This document shows positions 28,690-37,489 of a DNA stretch of 64,000 bases, in pieces (position 1 is the first letter of the stretch; every line of letters starts with the position of its first letter). Below the pieces are notes generated by a model. It was not told the origin of the DNA. It saw only the letters and a program-made list of their open reading frames with translations, and made no database searches. The position numbers and the translations under genes are program-made. Location of the stretch: assembly GCF_001298445.1 (NCBI RefSeq), contig NZ_CP012036.1:5072158-5136157 (forward strand). Direction: 5' to 3'. Source of the stretch: Nostoc piscinale CENA21. GTDB taxonomy: Bacteria > Cyanobacteriota > Cyanobacteriia > Cyanobacteriales > Nostocaceae.

Positions 28690-28730
28690 GATTTCCATTA
28701 AGAGGGTTAAAAGGCGCACTTCGTTCGGGA
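28690..28730 (+). CRISPR. Fossil homing guide: degenerate repeat plus 17-nt tRNA-Pro match, outside the CAST
   Basis: A degenerate repeat (28690-28713, ending GGGTTAAAAG) followed by GCGCACTTCGTTCGGGA (28714-28730). The same 17 nt follow the truncated repeat inside the resident CAST at 57740 and match tRNA-Pro. It lies 215 bp outside the tnsB-side end at 28945, so it belongs to another, mostly deleted, CAST. Confidence 0.8.
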
Positions 28731-28950
28731 GAATTCCGACACTTTGTATGGTCAGATCAATGCGACTTCAATTCAAAGGCGTTGAATAAATGCGGGATGA
28801 ATTGAGATGTTGAAGCAAAATTAAAGATTGACTTTTCGAGCCTTTGCGCGAAACAAAATTCATTCCCTTAATCAGCAACGCCAATTAAAAAAATCATCTC
28901 TAGAAAGAGATTGACAAATAATGTGTCGCCACGGACAAATAATTTGTACA
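28731..28950 (+). mobile_element. Remnant of an older CAST end
   Basis: After the fossil guide, about 200 bp later, come GACAAATAATGTGTCGCCACG and GACAAATAATTTGTACA, the repeat type of V-K CAST ends (ShCAST ends have GACAAATTA and TGTCG repeats), finishing in TGTACA. This hexamer is palindromic and is shared with the first six bases of the resident element (28945-28950). The layout guide-then-end in the same orientation equals that of the resident element's right side. Confidence 0.65.
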
Positions 28951-29160
28951 TTCGCACGTTATATGTCGCAATTTGCAAATAACGACATGAGCGTTTTTAT
29001 CATCTAAAACGCTTATTTTATAAAGCTTTCAGAACATTTTTCACTAAAAATATAACATTCCTAAATTCGCATATTGAATGTCGCAAACACTAATGTTCGC
29101 AAATTAACGCCGTTGGTCTAAATTTTGTTACCTTGCAAATTCAATGTCGCATTTTCTTAA
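28945..29160. repeat. tnsB-side transposon end with TnsB-binding-type repeats
   Basis: Terminal TGTACATTCGCA, then repeats built on TGTCGCAATTTGCAAAT: a near-palindrome at 28963-28988, and further copies around 29064-29083, 29093-29108 and 29132-29151. The pattern of several copies matches the TnsB sites of Tn7-like ends. Confidence 0.8.
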
Positions 29161-29207
29161 TTCAATGGTACATTGATACTATCAATAACTACATTCTCCT
29201 CACTTAA

Positions 29208-30905
29208 ATGCCAGACAAAGAATTTGGATTAACTGGAGAATTGACACAAGTTACGGAAGCTATTTTGCTTGGTGAAAGTAATTTTGTGGTCGATCCATTA
29301 CACATTATTCTGGAATCCTCAGATAGCCAGAAACTCAAATTTAATCTCATCCAATGGCTTGCTGAATCACCGAATCGACAGATTAAGTCTCAGAGAAAAC
29401 AGGCAGTTGCAGAAACTCTTAGTATTTCTACTCGCCAGGTGGAGCGTCTTCTCAAAGAATACAACGAAGACAGATTAAATGAGACAGCCGGAGTACAACG
29501 CTCCGACAAGGGAAAACATCGAGTTAGCGAATACTGGCAACAATATATAAAAACAATTTACGAAAATAGCCTGAAAGAAAAACATCCAATATCGCCAGCA
29601 TCTGTAGTTCGTGAAGTAAAGCGGCACGCGATTGTTGACCTTGGGCTTGAACAAGGAGACTATCCTCATCCAGCTACTGTTTATCGAATTTTAAATCCGT
29701 TAATTGAACAACAACAACGGAAGAAAAAAATTAGAAATCCAGGTTCAGGATCTTGGCTGACAGTGGAAACACGAGACGGCAAGCAACTAAAAGCAGAGTT
29801 TAGCAACCAAATTATTCAATGTGACCATACAGAACTGGATATTCGGATAGTTGATAATAACGGTGTGTTGTTACCGGAACGACCTTGGTTAACTACTGTT
29901 GTTGATACTTTCTCCAGTTATGTTTTAGGCTTCCACTTATGGATAAAACAACCTGGTTCTGCTGAGGTGGCTCTTGCTTTAAGACATTCTATATTACCCA
30001 AGCAGTATCCCAATGACTATGAACTGAGTAAACCTTGGGGTTATGGCCCTCCTTTTCAATACTTTTTCACGGATGGCGGCAAAGATTTTCGCTCTAAACA
30101 TCTCAAAGCCATTGGCAAGAAACTCGGATTTCAATGCGAATTGCGCGATCGCCCAAACCAAGGTGGTATTGTAGAACGAATTTTTAAAACAATTAATACT
30201 CAAGTCCTGAAAGATTTACCCGGTTACACAGGATCTAATGTTCAGGAACGTCCTGAAAATGCAGAAAAAGAAGCTTGTTTGACTATACAGGATATAGACA
30301 AGGTTTTGGCTGGTTTCTTTTGTGATATTTATAACCATGAACCTTATCCCAAAGATCCCCGCGACACAAGATTTGAAAGATGGGTCAAGGGAATGGGAAG
30401 AAAACTACCTGAACCTTTGGATGAGCGAGAATTAGACATCTGTTTGATGAAAGAAGCGCAACGGGTTGTTCAAGCACATGGATCTATACAGTTTGAAAAC
30501 TTAATTTATCGAGGAGAATCACTCAAGGCATATAAAGGTGAATATGTAACACTGAGGTATGACCCCGACCATATTCTGACTGTATATGTCTACAGTTGCG
30601 AAAGTGATGATAATTTAGAAGAATTTTTGGGTTATGCTCATGCCATAAACATGGACACCCATGATTTGAGTTTAGAAGAATTAAAAGCCCTGAATAAAGA
30701 GCGAAGTAAAGCGCGAAAAGAACACTTTAACTATGACGCTTTATTAGCATTAGGTAAACGCAATGAACTTGTAGGGAAACGGAAAGAAGACAAGAAGGAA
30801 AAAAGACGCTCAGAACAAAAGCGCCTCCGTTCTACATCTAAGAAAAACTCGAATGTTGTTGAACTACGCAAAAGTAGAGCTGCAAGTTCTTCTAAAAAAA
30901 GATGA
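29208..30905 (+). CDS. tnsB: CAST transposase TnsB (DDE), C-terminus frameshifted
   Basis: 565 residues as read. An N-terminal HTH region is followed by a retroviral-type integrase core with Asp206 (Q-C-D-H-T), Asp289 (F-T-D-G-G-K-D-F) and Glu323 (G-I-V-E-R-I-F), then a C-terminal Lys/Arg-rich tail. TnsB cuts and joins the 3' ends. The frame stops at 30905 after a run of seven A (30894-30900). With six A it goes on with D-D-R-Q-E-V-L-P-E-R, and with one A fewer in a second run (31049-31056) it ends in N-R-Q-K-N-L-K-N-I-W and a TAA four bases before the tnsC ATG. In V-K systems the TnsB C-terminus contacts TnsC, so loss of this tail should matter. Confidence 0.93.
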   Translation: MPDKEFGLTGELTQVTEAILLGESNFVVDPLHIILESSDSQKLKFNLIQWLAESPNRQIKSQRKQAVAETLSISTRQVERLLKEYNEDRLNETAGVQRSDKGKHRVSEYWQQYIKTIYENSLKEKHPISPASVVREVKRHAIVDLGLEQGDYPHPATVYRILNPLIEQQQRKKKIRNPGSGSWLTVETRDGKQLKAEFSNQIIQCDHTELDIRIVDNNGVLLPERPWLTTVVDTFSSYVLGFHLWIKQPGSAEVALALRHSILPKQYPNDYELSKPWGYGPPFQYFFTDGGKDFRSKHLKAIGKKLGFQCELRDRPNQGGIVERIFKTINTQVLKDLPGYTGSNVQERPENAEKEACLTIQDIDKVLAGFFCDIYNHEPYPKDPRDTRFERWVKGMGRKLPEPLDERELDICLMKEAQRVVQAHGSIQFENLIYRGESLKAYKGEYVTLRYDPDHILTVYVYSCESDDNLEEFLGYAHAINMDTHDLSLEELKALNKERSKARKEHFNYDALLALGKRNELVGKRKEDKKEKRRSEQKRLRSTSKKNSNVVELRKSRAASSSKKR

Positions 30906-31078
30906 CCGTCAGGAAGTTTTACCAGAAAGAGTTTCTAGGGAAGAAATCAAGCTTGAGAAGATTGAGCTACAACCGCAGGAAAATATTTCATCACAAACTA
31001 CTGACACTCAACAAGAGCAGAGACATAAGTTAGTTGTCTCTAACCGGCAAAAAAAATTTGAAAAATATTTGGTAAATT

Positions 31079-31933
31079 ATGGCGCGATCGCAACTTGCAA
31101 CCCAACCTATTGTTGAAGCTCTAGCCCCACATTTAAGCCTCAAGGCTCAAATTGCTAAAACTATTGATATTGAAGAGATTTTCAGGACTTGTTTTATCAC
31201 CACTGATCGGGCATCTGAATGCTTCAGATGGTTAGATGAACTGCGGATTTTAAAGCAATGTGGTCGAATTATTGGGCCAAGAAACGTGGGAAAAAGCAGA
31301 GCAGCACTGCATTATCGTGATGAGGATAAAAAACGAGTTTCCTATGTAAAAGCTTGGTCAGCATCAAGTTCTAAGCGTCTATTTTCACAAATTCTGAAGG
31401 ATATTAACCATGCTGCGCCGACAGGTAAAAGGCAGGATTTACGTCCAAGATTAGCTGGTAGTCTTGAACTATTTGGACTGGAACTGGTAATTATAGATAA
31501 TGCTGATAATCTTCAAAAAGAAGCACTTTTAGACTTAAAGCAACTTTTTGAAGAATGTCATGTTCCTATTGTTTTAGTTGGAGGCAAGGAGTTAGATGAT
31601 ATTTTGCAAGATTGTGATTTGCTAACTAATTTTCCAACACTGTATGAGTTTGAACGCTTGGAATATGATGATTTTAAAAAGACATTAAGTACAATTGAAT
31701 TGGATATTATATCTCTTCCAGAATCATCTAATTTATCTGAGGGGAATATTTTTGAAATTTTAGCGGGTAGTACAGGTGGGCGAATGGGAATTTTAGTCAA
31801 GATACTGACTAAGGCAGTTTTACATTCTCTCAAAAATGGTTTTAGCAAGGTTGATGAAAGCATACTAGAAAAAATTGCTAGTCGTTATGGTACAAAATAT
31901 ATTCCTCTCGAAAACAGAAATAGGAATGAATGA
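31079..31933 (+). CDS. tnsC: CAST AAA+ regulator TnsC
   Basis: 284 residues. Walker A is G-P-R-N-V-G-K-S (residues 66-73), and Walker B is L-V-I-I-D-N-A-D near residue 137. V-K TnsC forms ATP-dependent filaments on DNA between Cas12k/TniQ and TnsB and selects the target. Length agrees with known V-K TnsC (about 275-280). Its stop overlaps the tniQ start by eight bases (ATGAATGA), which suggests translational coupling. Confidence 0.95.
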   Translation: MARSQLATQPIVEALAPHLSLKAQIAKTIDIEEIFRTCFITTDRASECFRWLDELRILKQCGRIIGPRNVGKSRAALHYRDEDKKRVSYVKAWSASSSKRLFSQILKDINHAAPTGKRQDLRPRLAGSLELFGLELVIIDNADNLQKEALLDLKQLFEECHVPIVLVGGKELDDILQDCDLLTNFPTLYEFERLEYDDFKKTLSTIELDIISLPESSNLSEGNIFEILAGSTGGRMGILVKILTKAVLHSLKNGFSKVDESILEKIASRYGTKYIPLENRNRNE

Positions 31934-32438
31934 AGATGAAATTCGCCCAAAATTAGGCTATGTTGAGCCATACGAAGGAGAGAGCATTAGCCATTATTTG
32001 GGGCGTTTGCGTAGATTTAAAGCTAATAGCCTACCTTCAGCATATTCTTTAGGAAAAATTGCTGATCTTGGTGCTGTTACAGGGCGATGGGAAAAACTGT
32101 ACTTTAACCCACGTCCTACTCAACAGGAGTTGGAAGCTTTGGCATCTGTGGTGGCAGTTAATGCCGATAGATTAACTGAGATGTTACCACCCACGGGGAT
32201 GACGTTGAAGCCTCGACCAATTAAATTATGTGCTGCTTGCTATGCAGAAGAGCCTTATCATCGAATTGAGTGGCAATATAAGGAGCAACAAAAATGTGTT
32301 CGCCACAATTTACGTTTGCTAACAAAGTGTATTAACTGTGAAACTCCTTTCCCTATTCCCGCAGACTGGGTAGAAGGTGAATGTCCTCATTGTTCGCTGT
32401 CCTTTGCAAAGATGGCTAAAAGGCAAAGGCGTAATTAG
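31926..32438 (+). CDS. tniQ: CAST target-selection protein TniQ
   Basis: 170 residues from ATG 31926, the size of the short TniQ of V-K elements. An HTH-like N-terminal part (E-S-I-S-H-Y-L-G-R-L-R-R) is followed by a zinc-binding part with C-A-A-C, C-x2-H, C-I-N-C and C-P-H-C pairs. TniQ links the Cas12k-guide complex with TnsC. The longer frame to 31875 lies fully inside tnsC and is not needed. Confidence 0.95.
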   Translation: MNEDEIRPKLGYVEPYEGESISHYLGRLRRFKANSLPSAYSLGKIADLGAVTGRWEKLYFNPRPTQQELEALASVVAVNADRLTEMLPPTGMTLKPRPIKLCAACYAEEPYHRIEWQYKEQQKCVRHNLRLLTKCINCETPFPIPADWVEGECPHCSLSFAKMAKRQRRN

Positions 32439-32677
32439 ATACTGGGAGTGAAGCGATTTCTACAAAGTGCTTTGCGATCGCAATTTTCTTATAGGTATTG
32501 TGCTTTCCCACTTTGAAAGAAGGGAGACAAATCTTTTGTGTTTATTGATAGTACATAAGTATTAGAGAATATCCTATAATAAATATTTATTGTCTACCAT
32601 AGTTAGCCTGTAAAATAATAAACTTTAGATGTCGAGCTTCACTAAAACCTGGGAGACTTGTCCAGACTCAAAACCTT

Positions 32678-33664
32678 ATGTCAACAGCCCGTCATGTTAT
32701 TGCGCTTTTGAAGAGTTATCTAGAAGGTGAGGAGCAGCATTTTTTTTTTCTGTTGCTCTTCAAATGGCTGCACATGAAGCAAGGCAAGGACACACCAAAG
32801 TCGCTCAGGACATTCAAAACCTCGTTGACAAAGCAAAAGAGCGTAAATTCTTGACTGAGCATAAAACCTCGCCCATACCGCTCGTTCAACCCAAGGGAGA
32901 ATTAGTCAACCTTGTATCAGTTCAATATTCAGATACAAGGTTGATTGATATGGTTCTTCCCATAGCTTTAAAAAAAAAGACTTGAACGCATCATTATAGA
33001 ACAAACTCAGCGACATCGTTTGGCTGAGTATAATCTTAAACCTCGGCGCAAAATACTTCTGGTTGGCCCACCAGGTTCAGGTAAGTCGATGACTGCTATT
33101 GCTCTTGCTGGAGAACTCAAGCTTCCTCTGTTTACTGTTGCTTACACTGGACTAATTACGAAATACATGGGAGACACAGCTAATCAACTTAAGCTTGTAT
33201 TTGATGCGATGGCAATAACACGGGGAGTTTATTTTTTCGACGAGTTTGATGCAATTGGCTCACAACGAGCTACAGCTAATGACGTTGGAGAGATTCGTCG
33301 GGTTTTAAACTCATGTTTGCAGTTTTTGGAGAACGATGATAGCCAAAGTCTCATCGTTGCTGCGACTAATCATCCCAAATTATTAGATAAGGCTCTTTTT
33401 CGACGGTTTGATGACCTTATTGAATATGAGCTACCAAATCCAGAAATGGTTCGCAAGTTGTTGACGACACGCTTATGCTCTTTTAATATTAAATGGCAAG
33501 ATTGGCAGCATATTCTTAAAGTCGCAGATGGACTGAGCCAAGCAGAATTGGTGAAAGCAGCGGATGACGCTGCTAAAGCAGCCGTAATTTCTGATCAGAA
33601 ATCAATATCTGAAGAAAATCTAATTTCAGCTATTTTAGAACGTAAAAACATTGTTTTTAAATAG
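32678..33664 (+). pseudogene. ietA: IetA-like AAA+ ATPase, two homopolymer frameshifts
   Basis: Starts at ATG 32678 (M-S-T-A-R-H-V-I-A-L-L-K). A T10 run (32740-32749) shifts the frame; with eight T it reads Q-H-F-F-S-V-A-L-Q-M-A-A-H-E-A. An A9 run (32970-32978) shifts it again; with eight A it reads A-L-K-K-R-L-E-R-I-I. The intact remainder (33020-33664) has Walker A G-P-P-G-S-G-K-S, Walker B Y-F-F-D-E-F-D, and sensor 1 A-A-T-N-H-P, with a C-terminal lid. It is followed 48 bp later by a subtilisin-like protease, the arrangement of the IetAS antiphage system (AAA ATPase plus S8 protease). The assignment rests on architecture. It sits directly after tniQ, as cargo. Confidence 0.75.
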
Positions 33665-33712
33665 TTGGGCTATATTTGGGTAAATATGTGTATAAATTAA
33701 CTTCTAAACCAA

Positions 33713-36205
33713 ATGCCTGACAACGAAAGAAATCTTCCGAATTTTTATTTTACAAAACAAGGAGTTAGTGAATATTACAGACGACCTAAGCGGAAGATAA
33801 CAGAAAGACCTGCACCACAACGAAATCGAGAAGATCATGCACAACAGCTACTAGAAGCTTTTGGGCAGGCTATGGAAGAATACAGGCTACAGAAAGAATT
33901 ACGAGAGCCAGAGCTTGCCGCAGGAGAACCTGGCTTTTATTTGGATTTCCAGCTACCAAAAAGTGAACTGAGAGTTGTTGAGAGCTTGGAACATAAAAGC
34001 AAGGGTATTGAGCTACTTACTGTCCACTCGTCTGATCAGGCCAAAGAAACCGCTTTAGCAGCAGTATTTGTACCAGACAAGGCATCAGAGTTTTTTTCTT
34101 CAAAAATAAAAGCTTACCGAGATAAGGATACCAAATCAGGTAAACCACAAAATGAATCTTTAATAGCAAGCCTTGATAGTATTAGCTTAGGTACAGCACG
34201 TGACCTGTTTACGGATAACCCTATATTATTTCCAGCTAACGAACATCAAAAAGTTTGGTGGGAAGTTTGGCTACGGCACGGTTGTGCAGATTTTTTCTCC
34301 GAGATCACCAAAGTGCTTCAGATTCGTACAACGAGAGAAGTTCTTAGGTTTCTTGAAAGAGAAGTAGTTCTAGCATTAACAAACGTAGAAACCTTATCAC
34401 GAATCATCAGAAATAATGGTCTAATTGCCGAACTGCGTCTTGCTAAAGATTCACCAAGTATGTTCTTCGATCCCGATATGGATATGCAAGAACAGGTAAG
34501 TTGGGTGGAGGATCTCTCAGAACGCACTAATTTGTCGTCAGATATAAATCTTGCTGTTTGTTTGTTAGATCAAGGTGTTACTCGCTCTCATCGTTTGATT
34601 GAGCTAGTTCTTGCTCGTGAAGATTTGTTTACATACAATCCAAGCTGGGGATTTGAAGATAATCAGGGAGAGAAATGTGGGCATGGTACTGCTATGGCAG
34701 GTATCATTTTATATGGCGACCTTTACAAAACTTTAAAAACGCGACAGAGAATTGATCTCACTTACAAATTAGAATCTGTCAAAATACTTCCAAACACAGG
34801 ACAAAACGATCCTAGACTTTATGGAGCAATAACTATAGATGCTGTTTCTCAGGTAGAAATTAAAAATCCTACACGTCAGCGTGTATTTTGTATGCCAGTT
34901 ACGAGTGAAGGATTTGACAACACAGGGATTCCTTCTACTTGGTCAGCAGCAGTAGATCAAATATGTTTTGAATTTAAGCGACTTATGGTTATTCCCGTTG
35001 GCAATATCCGTAAGCCTATTATGCGTGGCGATTATCCTGATACTAATGATGTCAGCCCAGCAGAAGATCCTTCTCAAGCCTGGAATGCACTTATTGTTGG
35101 GGCTTACACCGATAAAGTCAACATAGTTGACACAAAGTATGCTGGGTGGGAAGCTATTGCTCCATCTGGTGATATTTCTCCTAATAGTAGGACTTCTCTT
35201 TTATGGGACAACACTTGGCCTACTCGACCAGATGTAACATTTGAAGGAGGCAATCTAGCAACTGAAAATGCTCATTCTCCTGCGGCTGATCCGGATGAAT
35301 TACGACTTCTAACGACTTATTATAAGTCGAATGTACGGCAATTTACCCTTTTCGGGGATACAAGTGCCGCCGCCGCTTTCTGTAGCTATATGTCGGCGCG
35401 TATTTGGGCTGAACATCCCGAATATTGGGCTGAAACGGTTCGTGCTTTAATAGTTCATTCTGCGGAGTGGACTCCCACGATGCTCAGTAACTTACCAGAA
35501 AATGCTTCGCAAAGCAAAAAAATACATATATTATTGCGTCGATATGGTTATGGTGTTCCAAATCTAGAAAAGGCTCTTTTCAGCAGCAAAAGCGACTTAA
35601 CAATGATTTTTGAAGATCAGTTACAGCCTTTTTGGAAAGTTGGCAATAAACCAGCAAAAACAAACAAAATGAACTTTCATGCACTTCCTTTACCAATGGA
35701 AAAGCTAAAAGAGTTGGGTGGAGCGGAAGTAGAGTTACGATTAACACTATCGTATTTTATAGAACCTAATCCTGGGGAACGAGGACAGCGACAGAGGCAC
35801 TCTTACGCCTCACATGGCTTAAGATTTAAGATAAAGCGTTCATTAGAAACTCTGGCTGAATTTAAGCAACGCATTAATCAGATAGAAAAAGAGAAGGCAG
35901 AAAATTTAGTTCAAAACAGCACGGATGATAAGGATGATGGATGGTTTCTAGGGGCTAAAAGCTGGGATCGCAGTGGTTCAATCCATTCCGATATTTGGAG
36001 GGGTACTGCGGCAGCCTTAGCCGAAAGGGATGCTATAGCCATATATCCTGTTGGTGGCTGGTGGAAACACAATTCAAGAATAGAAGGATGGAATAACATT
36101 GCTAGATATACTCTTATTGTCTCTATCCGAGTAATAAATAAAGCTGAAGTAGATATTTATACCCCTATTGCAACAAAAGTTGGAGCTATACCTATAATTA
36201 CTTGA
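33713..36205 (+). CDS. ietS: IetS-like subtilisin (S8 family) protease
   Basis: 830 residues with a complete catalytic triad: Asp286 (C-L-L-D-Q-G-V), His324 (G-H-G-T-A-M-A-G) and Ser551 (G-D-T-S-A-A-A-A). No signal peptide is seen, so the protease is likely cytoplasmic. Residues 1-270 are a family-specific N-terminal domain; after residue 600 there is a C-terminal beta-rich part. Together with the ATPase gene just upstream it makes an IetAS-type defence pair, in which the ATPase is thought to control the protease on phage infection. The mechanism is not established from this sequence. Confidence 0.85.
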   Translation: MPDNERNLPNFYFTKQGVSEYYRRPKRKITERPAPQRNREDHAQQLLEAFGQAMEEYRLQKELREPELAAGEPGFYLDFQLPKSELRVVESLEHKSKGIELLTVHSSDQAKETALAAVFVPDKASEFFSSKIKAYRDKDTKSGKPQNESLIASLDSISLGTARDLFTDNPILFPANEHQKVWWEVWLRHGCADFFSEITKVLQIRTTREVLRFLEREVVLALTNVETLSRIIRNNGLIAELRLAKDSPSMFFDPDMDMQEQVSWVEDLSERTNLSSDINLAVCLLDQGVTRSHRLIELVLAREDLFTYNPSWGFEDNQGEKCGHGTAMAGIILYGDLYKTLKTRQRIDLTYKLESVKILPNTGQNDPRLYGAITIDAVSQVEIKNPTRQRVFCMPVTSEGFDNTGIPSTWSAAVDQICFEFKRLMVIPVGNIRKPIMRGDYPDTNDVSPAEDPSQAWNALIVGAYTDKVNIVDTKYAGWEAIAPSGDISPNSRTSLLWDNTWPTRPDVTFEGGNLATENAHSPAADPDELRLLTTYYKSNVRQFTLFGDTSAAAAFCSYMSARIWAEHPEYWAETVRALIVHSAEWTPTMLSNLPENASQSKKIHILLRRYGYGVPNLEKALFSSKSDLTMIFEDQLQPFWKVGNKPAKTNKMNFHALPLPMEKLKELGGAEVELRLTLSYFIEPNPGERGQRQRHSYASHGLRFKIKRSLETLAEFKQRINQIEKEKAENLVQNSTDDKDDGWFLGAKSWDRSGSIHSDIWRGTAAALAERDAIAIYPVGGWWKHNSRIEGWNNIARYTLIVSIRVINKAEVDIYTPIATKVGAIPIIT

Positions 36206-36292
36206 TATTTCATTTAGTAAGTGATAATCCTAATATAATTTAAAACATTTAACTAACATATAAATACGTATTTTTTGTTATGATAGTACAAA

Positions 36293-36322
36293 AGAGACGT
36301 GTTTACAGAGTTGATCACGTCT
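36293..36322 (+). terminator. Hairpin between ietS and the convergent small gene
   Basis: GAGACGTG and its complement CACGTCTC around a loop of 14 bases. It lies between two converging genes and could end both transcripts; there is no strong T-tract. Confidence 0.45.
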
Positions 36323-36351
36323 CTAGTTGATGATAGAAAAAATAATAGGTT

Positions 36352-36654
36352 TTACGCTACGTCTGCTATAGGTAAGCCATTCACAGCAACAATGATTTGC
36401 TGTGCTGCTTCTGGAGTGTCACAACTGGTTCTGATATCGCTATTACAGGGTTGTGCTATCCATTTTTCTTGCAGATTTTGGTAAAAAGTACCAAGTAGCT
36501 TAGAACCATTCCAAACTCGATACAACAGTCCAAACACATCTGCTACTGAATCGATTTCGATTTCTGCTGCTATTACCTCACCTAGCTGCTCAATGTAATC
36601 CTCAAACTCTAGTTGAGTCAAGGTGTGGTTATCAAATCCATCTTGTACAATCAT
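36352..36654 (-). CDS. Hypothetical protein, 100 aa
   Basis: A small acidic protein, mostly helical to the eye, with no motif I recognise. The ATG at 36654 is preceded by an ordinary AT-rich leader. It is divergent from the XRE regulator gene and shares with it a region full of GTAGAT half-sites, so the two may be coregulated. Coding potential looks reasonable (mixed hydrophobic and polar pattern), but it could be a false frame. Confidence 0.5.
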   Translation of the reverse strand: MIVQDGFDNHTLTQLEFEDYIEQLGEVIAAEIEIDSVADVFGLLYRVWNGSKLLGTFYQNLQEKWIAQPCNSDIRTSCDTPEAAQQIIVAVNGLPIADVA

Positions 36655-36742
36655 GATGAATAACCTCGTGAATGGGGTTGTACAAAATGCGATCGCAGTC
36701 TCTTCCCGGAGGGCGATCGCATTTGTTTTTGTCTATAATTTA

Positions 36743-36843
36743 ATCTACGCGACACGTAGATTTGCGTCAAGTGTAGATATATAACACTGTAAGTTTTATA
36801 TATCTACTTGTTAAATAGAATACTGACGAGTAGATAAATCTAC
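36743..36843. promoter_or_regulatory. Cluster of six GTAGAT half-sites upstream of XRE regulator
   Basis: ATCTAC/GTAGAT occurs at 36743, 36756, 36773, 36802, 36830 and 36838. They pair as inverted repeats with gaps of 7, 23 and 2 bp; the last is a perfect 14-bp palindrome GTAGATAAATCTAC. The site lies 33 bp before the regulator start. Autoregulation by the XRE protein is the simple reading. Confidence 0.65.
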
Positions 36844-36875
36844 ATCTAGCAGCGACTAAACTGGTGATGTAGTCT

Positions 36876-37136
36876 ATGTCTGAGAATCAAGTGATTCGCT
36901 GGAAATTAAATGAAGTGATGGCGCGAAAGCGGGTTAAAAATAAGGATTTAGCTATGATACTTGGTATAACTGAAAACTCAATTTATAGATTGCGTAAGGT
37001 TGATGAAATGCCAAGATTAGCACCGGAACGATTGAATGGCATTTGCAAGGCGTTGAATTGTCAACCAGGGGAACTATTGGAATATCTGCCAGATGAAGGT
37101 GAAGGGAATGTTGTTTCTCAGGCTGATCTAGTTTAA
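36876..37136 (+). CDS. XRE/Cro-C1-type HTH regulator, 86 aa
   Basis: The N-terminal 70 residues form a Cro/C1 helix-turn-helix: K-N-K-D-L-A-M-I-L-G-I-T-E-N-S-I-Y-R-L-R, then L-N-G-I-C-K-A-L-N-C-Q-P-G-E-L-L-E-Y, typical of the short phage-repressor-like regulators of mobile elements. It is placed between the IetAS genes and the DISARM locus. It may control the divergent small gene or the island; no direct evidence. Confidence 0.85.
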   Translation: MSENQVIRWKLNEVMARKRVKNKDLAMILGITENSIYRLRKVDEMPRLAPERLNGICKALNCQPGELLEYLPDEGEGNVVSQADLV

Positions 37137-37489
37137 GTGGGATGGGCTTACGCTTCATTGTAGGCGAGCGCATAAACAATCAAATCCCAGGAATAGGACG
37201 CAGGATTTTGTGAGACACCAAACTGTCAAACTGCAAGCGCAACGCTTGGGCTGTAGCTGAGTCAGTGAGCAAAACACCTGCTTCAATATTGCGTTCCTGG
37301 GCGGCTTCTGTAAAATTAGCTGATGTAATTAGCACAGATTCCTCATCTACAACAATGCACTTGGCGTGCAGAGATGATTTTTGCTTAACATCCACTGCTA
37401 GCGATCGCGAATCATAAAAAACTTCTGGTAATCTCTCCCCTGTCCAGATATCGCGGCGAAATGTGTGTGCAAATTCTCTCAATAACACT

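Noticed and set aside
28790..28800. GCGGGATGA near the fossil CAST end as a piece of tRNA-Pro
   Set aside because: Only eight bases agree with the tRNA 3' side and the following bases do not; chance is enough.
30853..31116. A separate 87-aa gene between tnsB and tnsC
   Set aside because: It is the shifted continuation of the tnsB tail, not an independent gene; its frame continues tnsB if an A is removed.
32653..32664. GAGACTTGTCC before ietA as an IS end like that at 37490
   Set aside because: The match is ten bases only, with no second end, transposase or duplication nearby.
32764..32985. A separate 73-aa gene before the AAA ATPase
   Set aside because: It is the middle piece of the ATPase gene between two homopolymer frame breaks.
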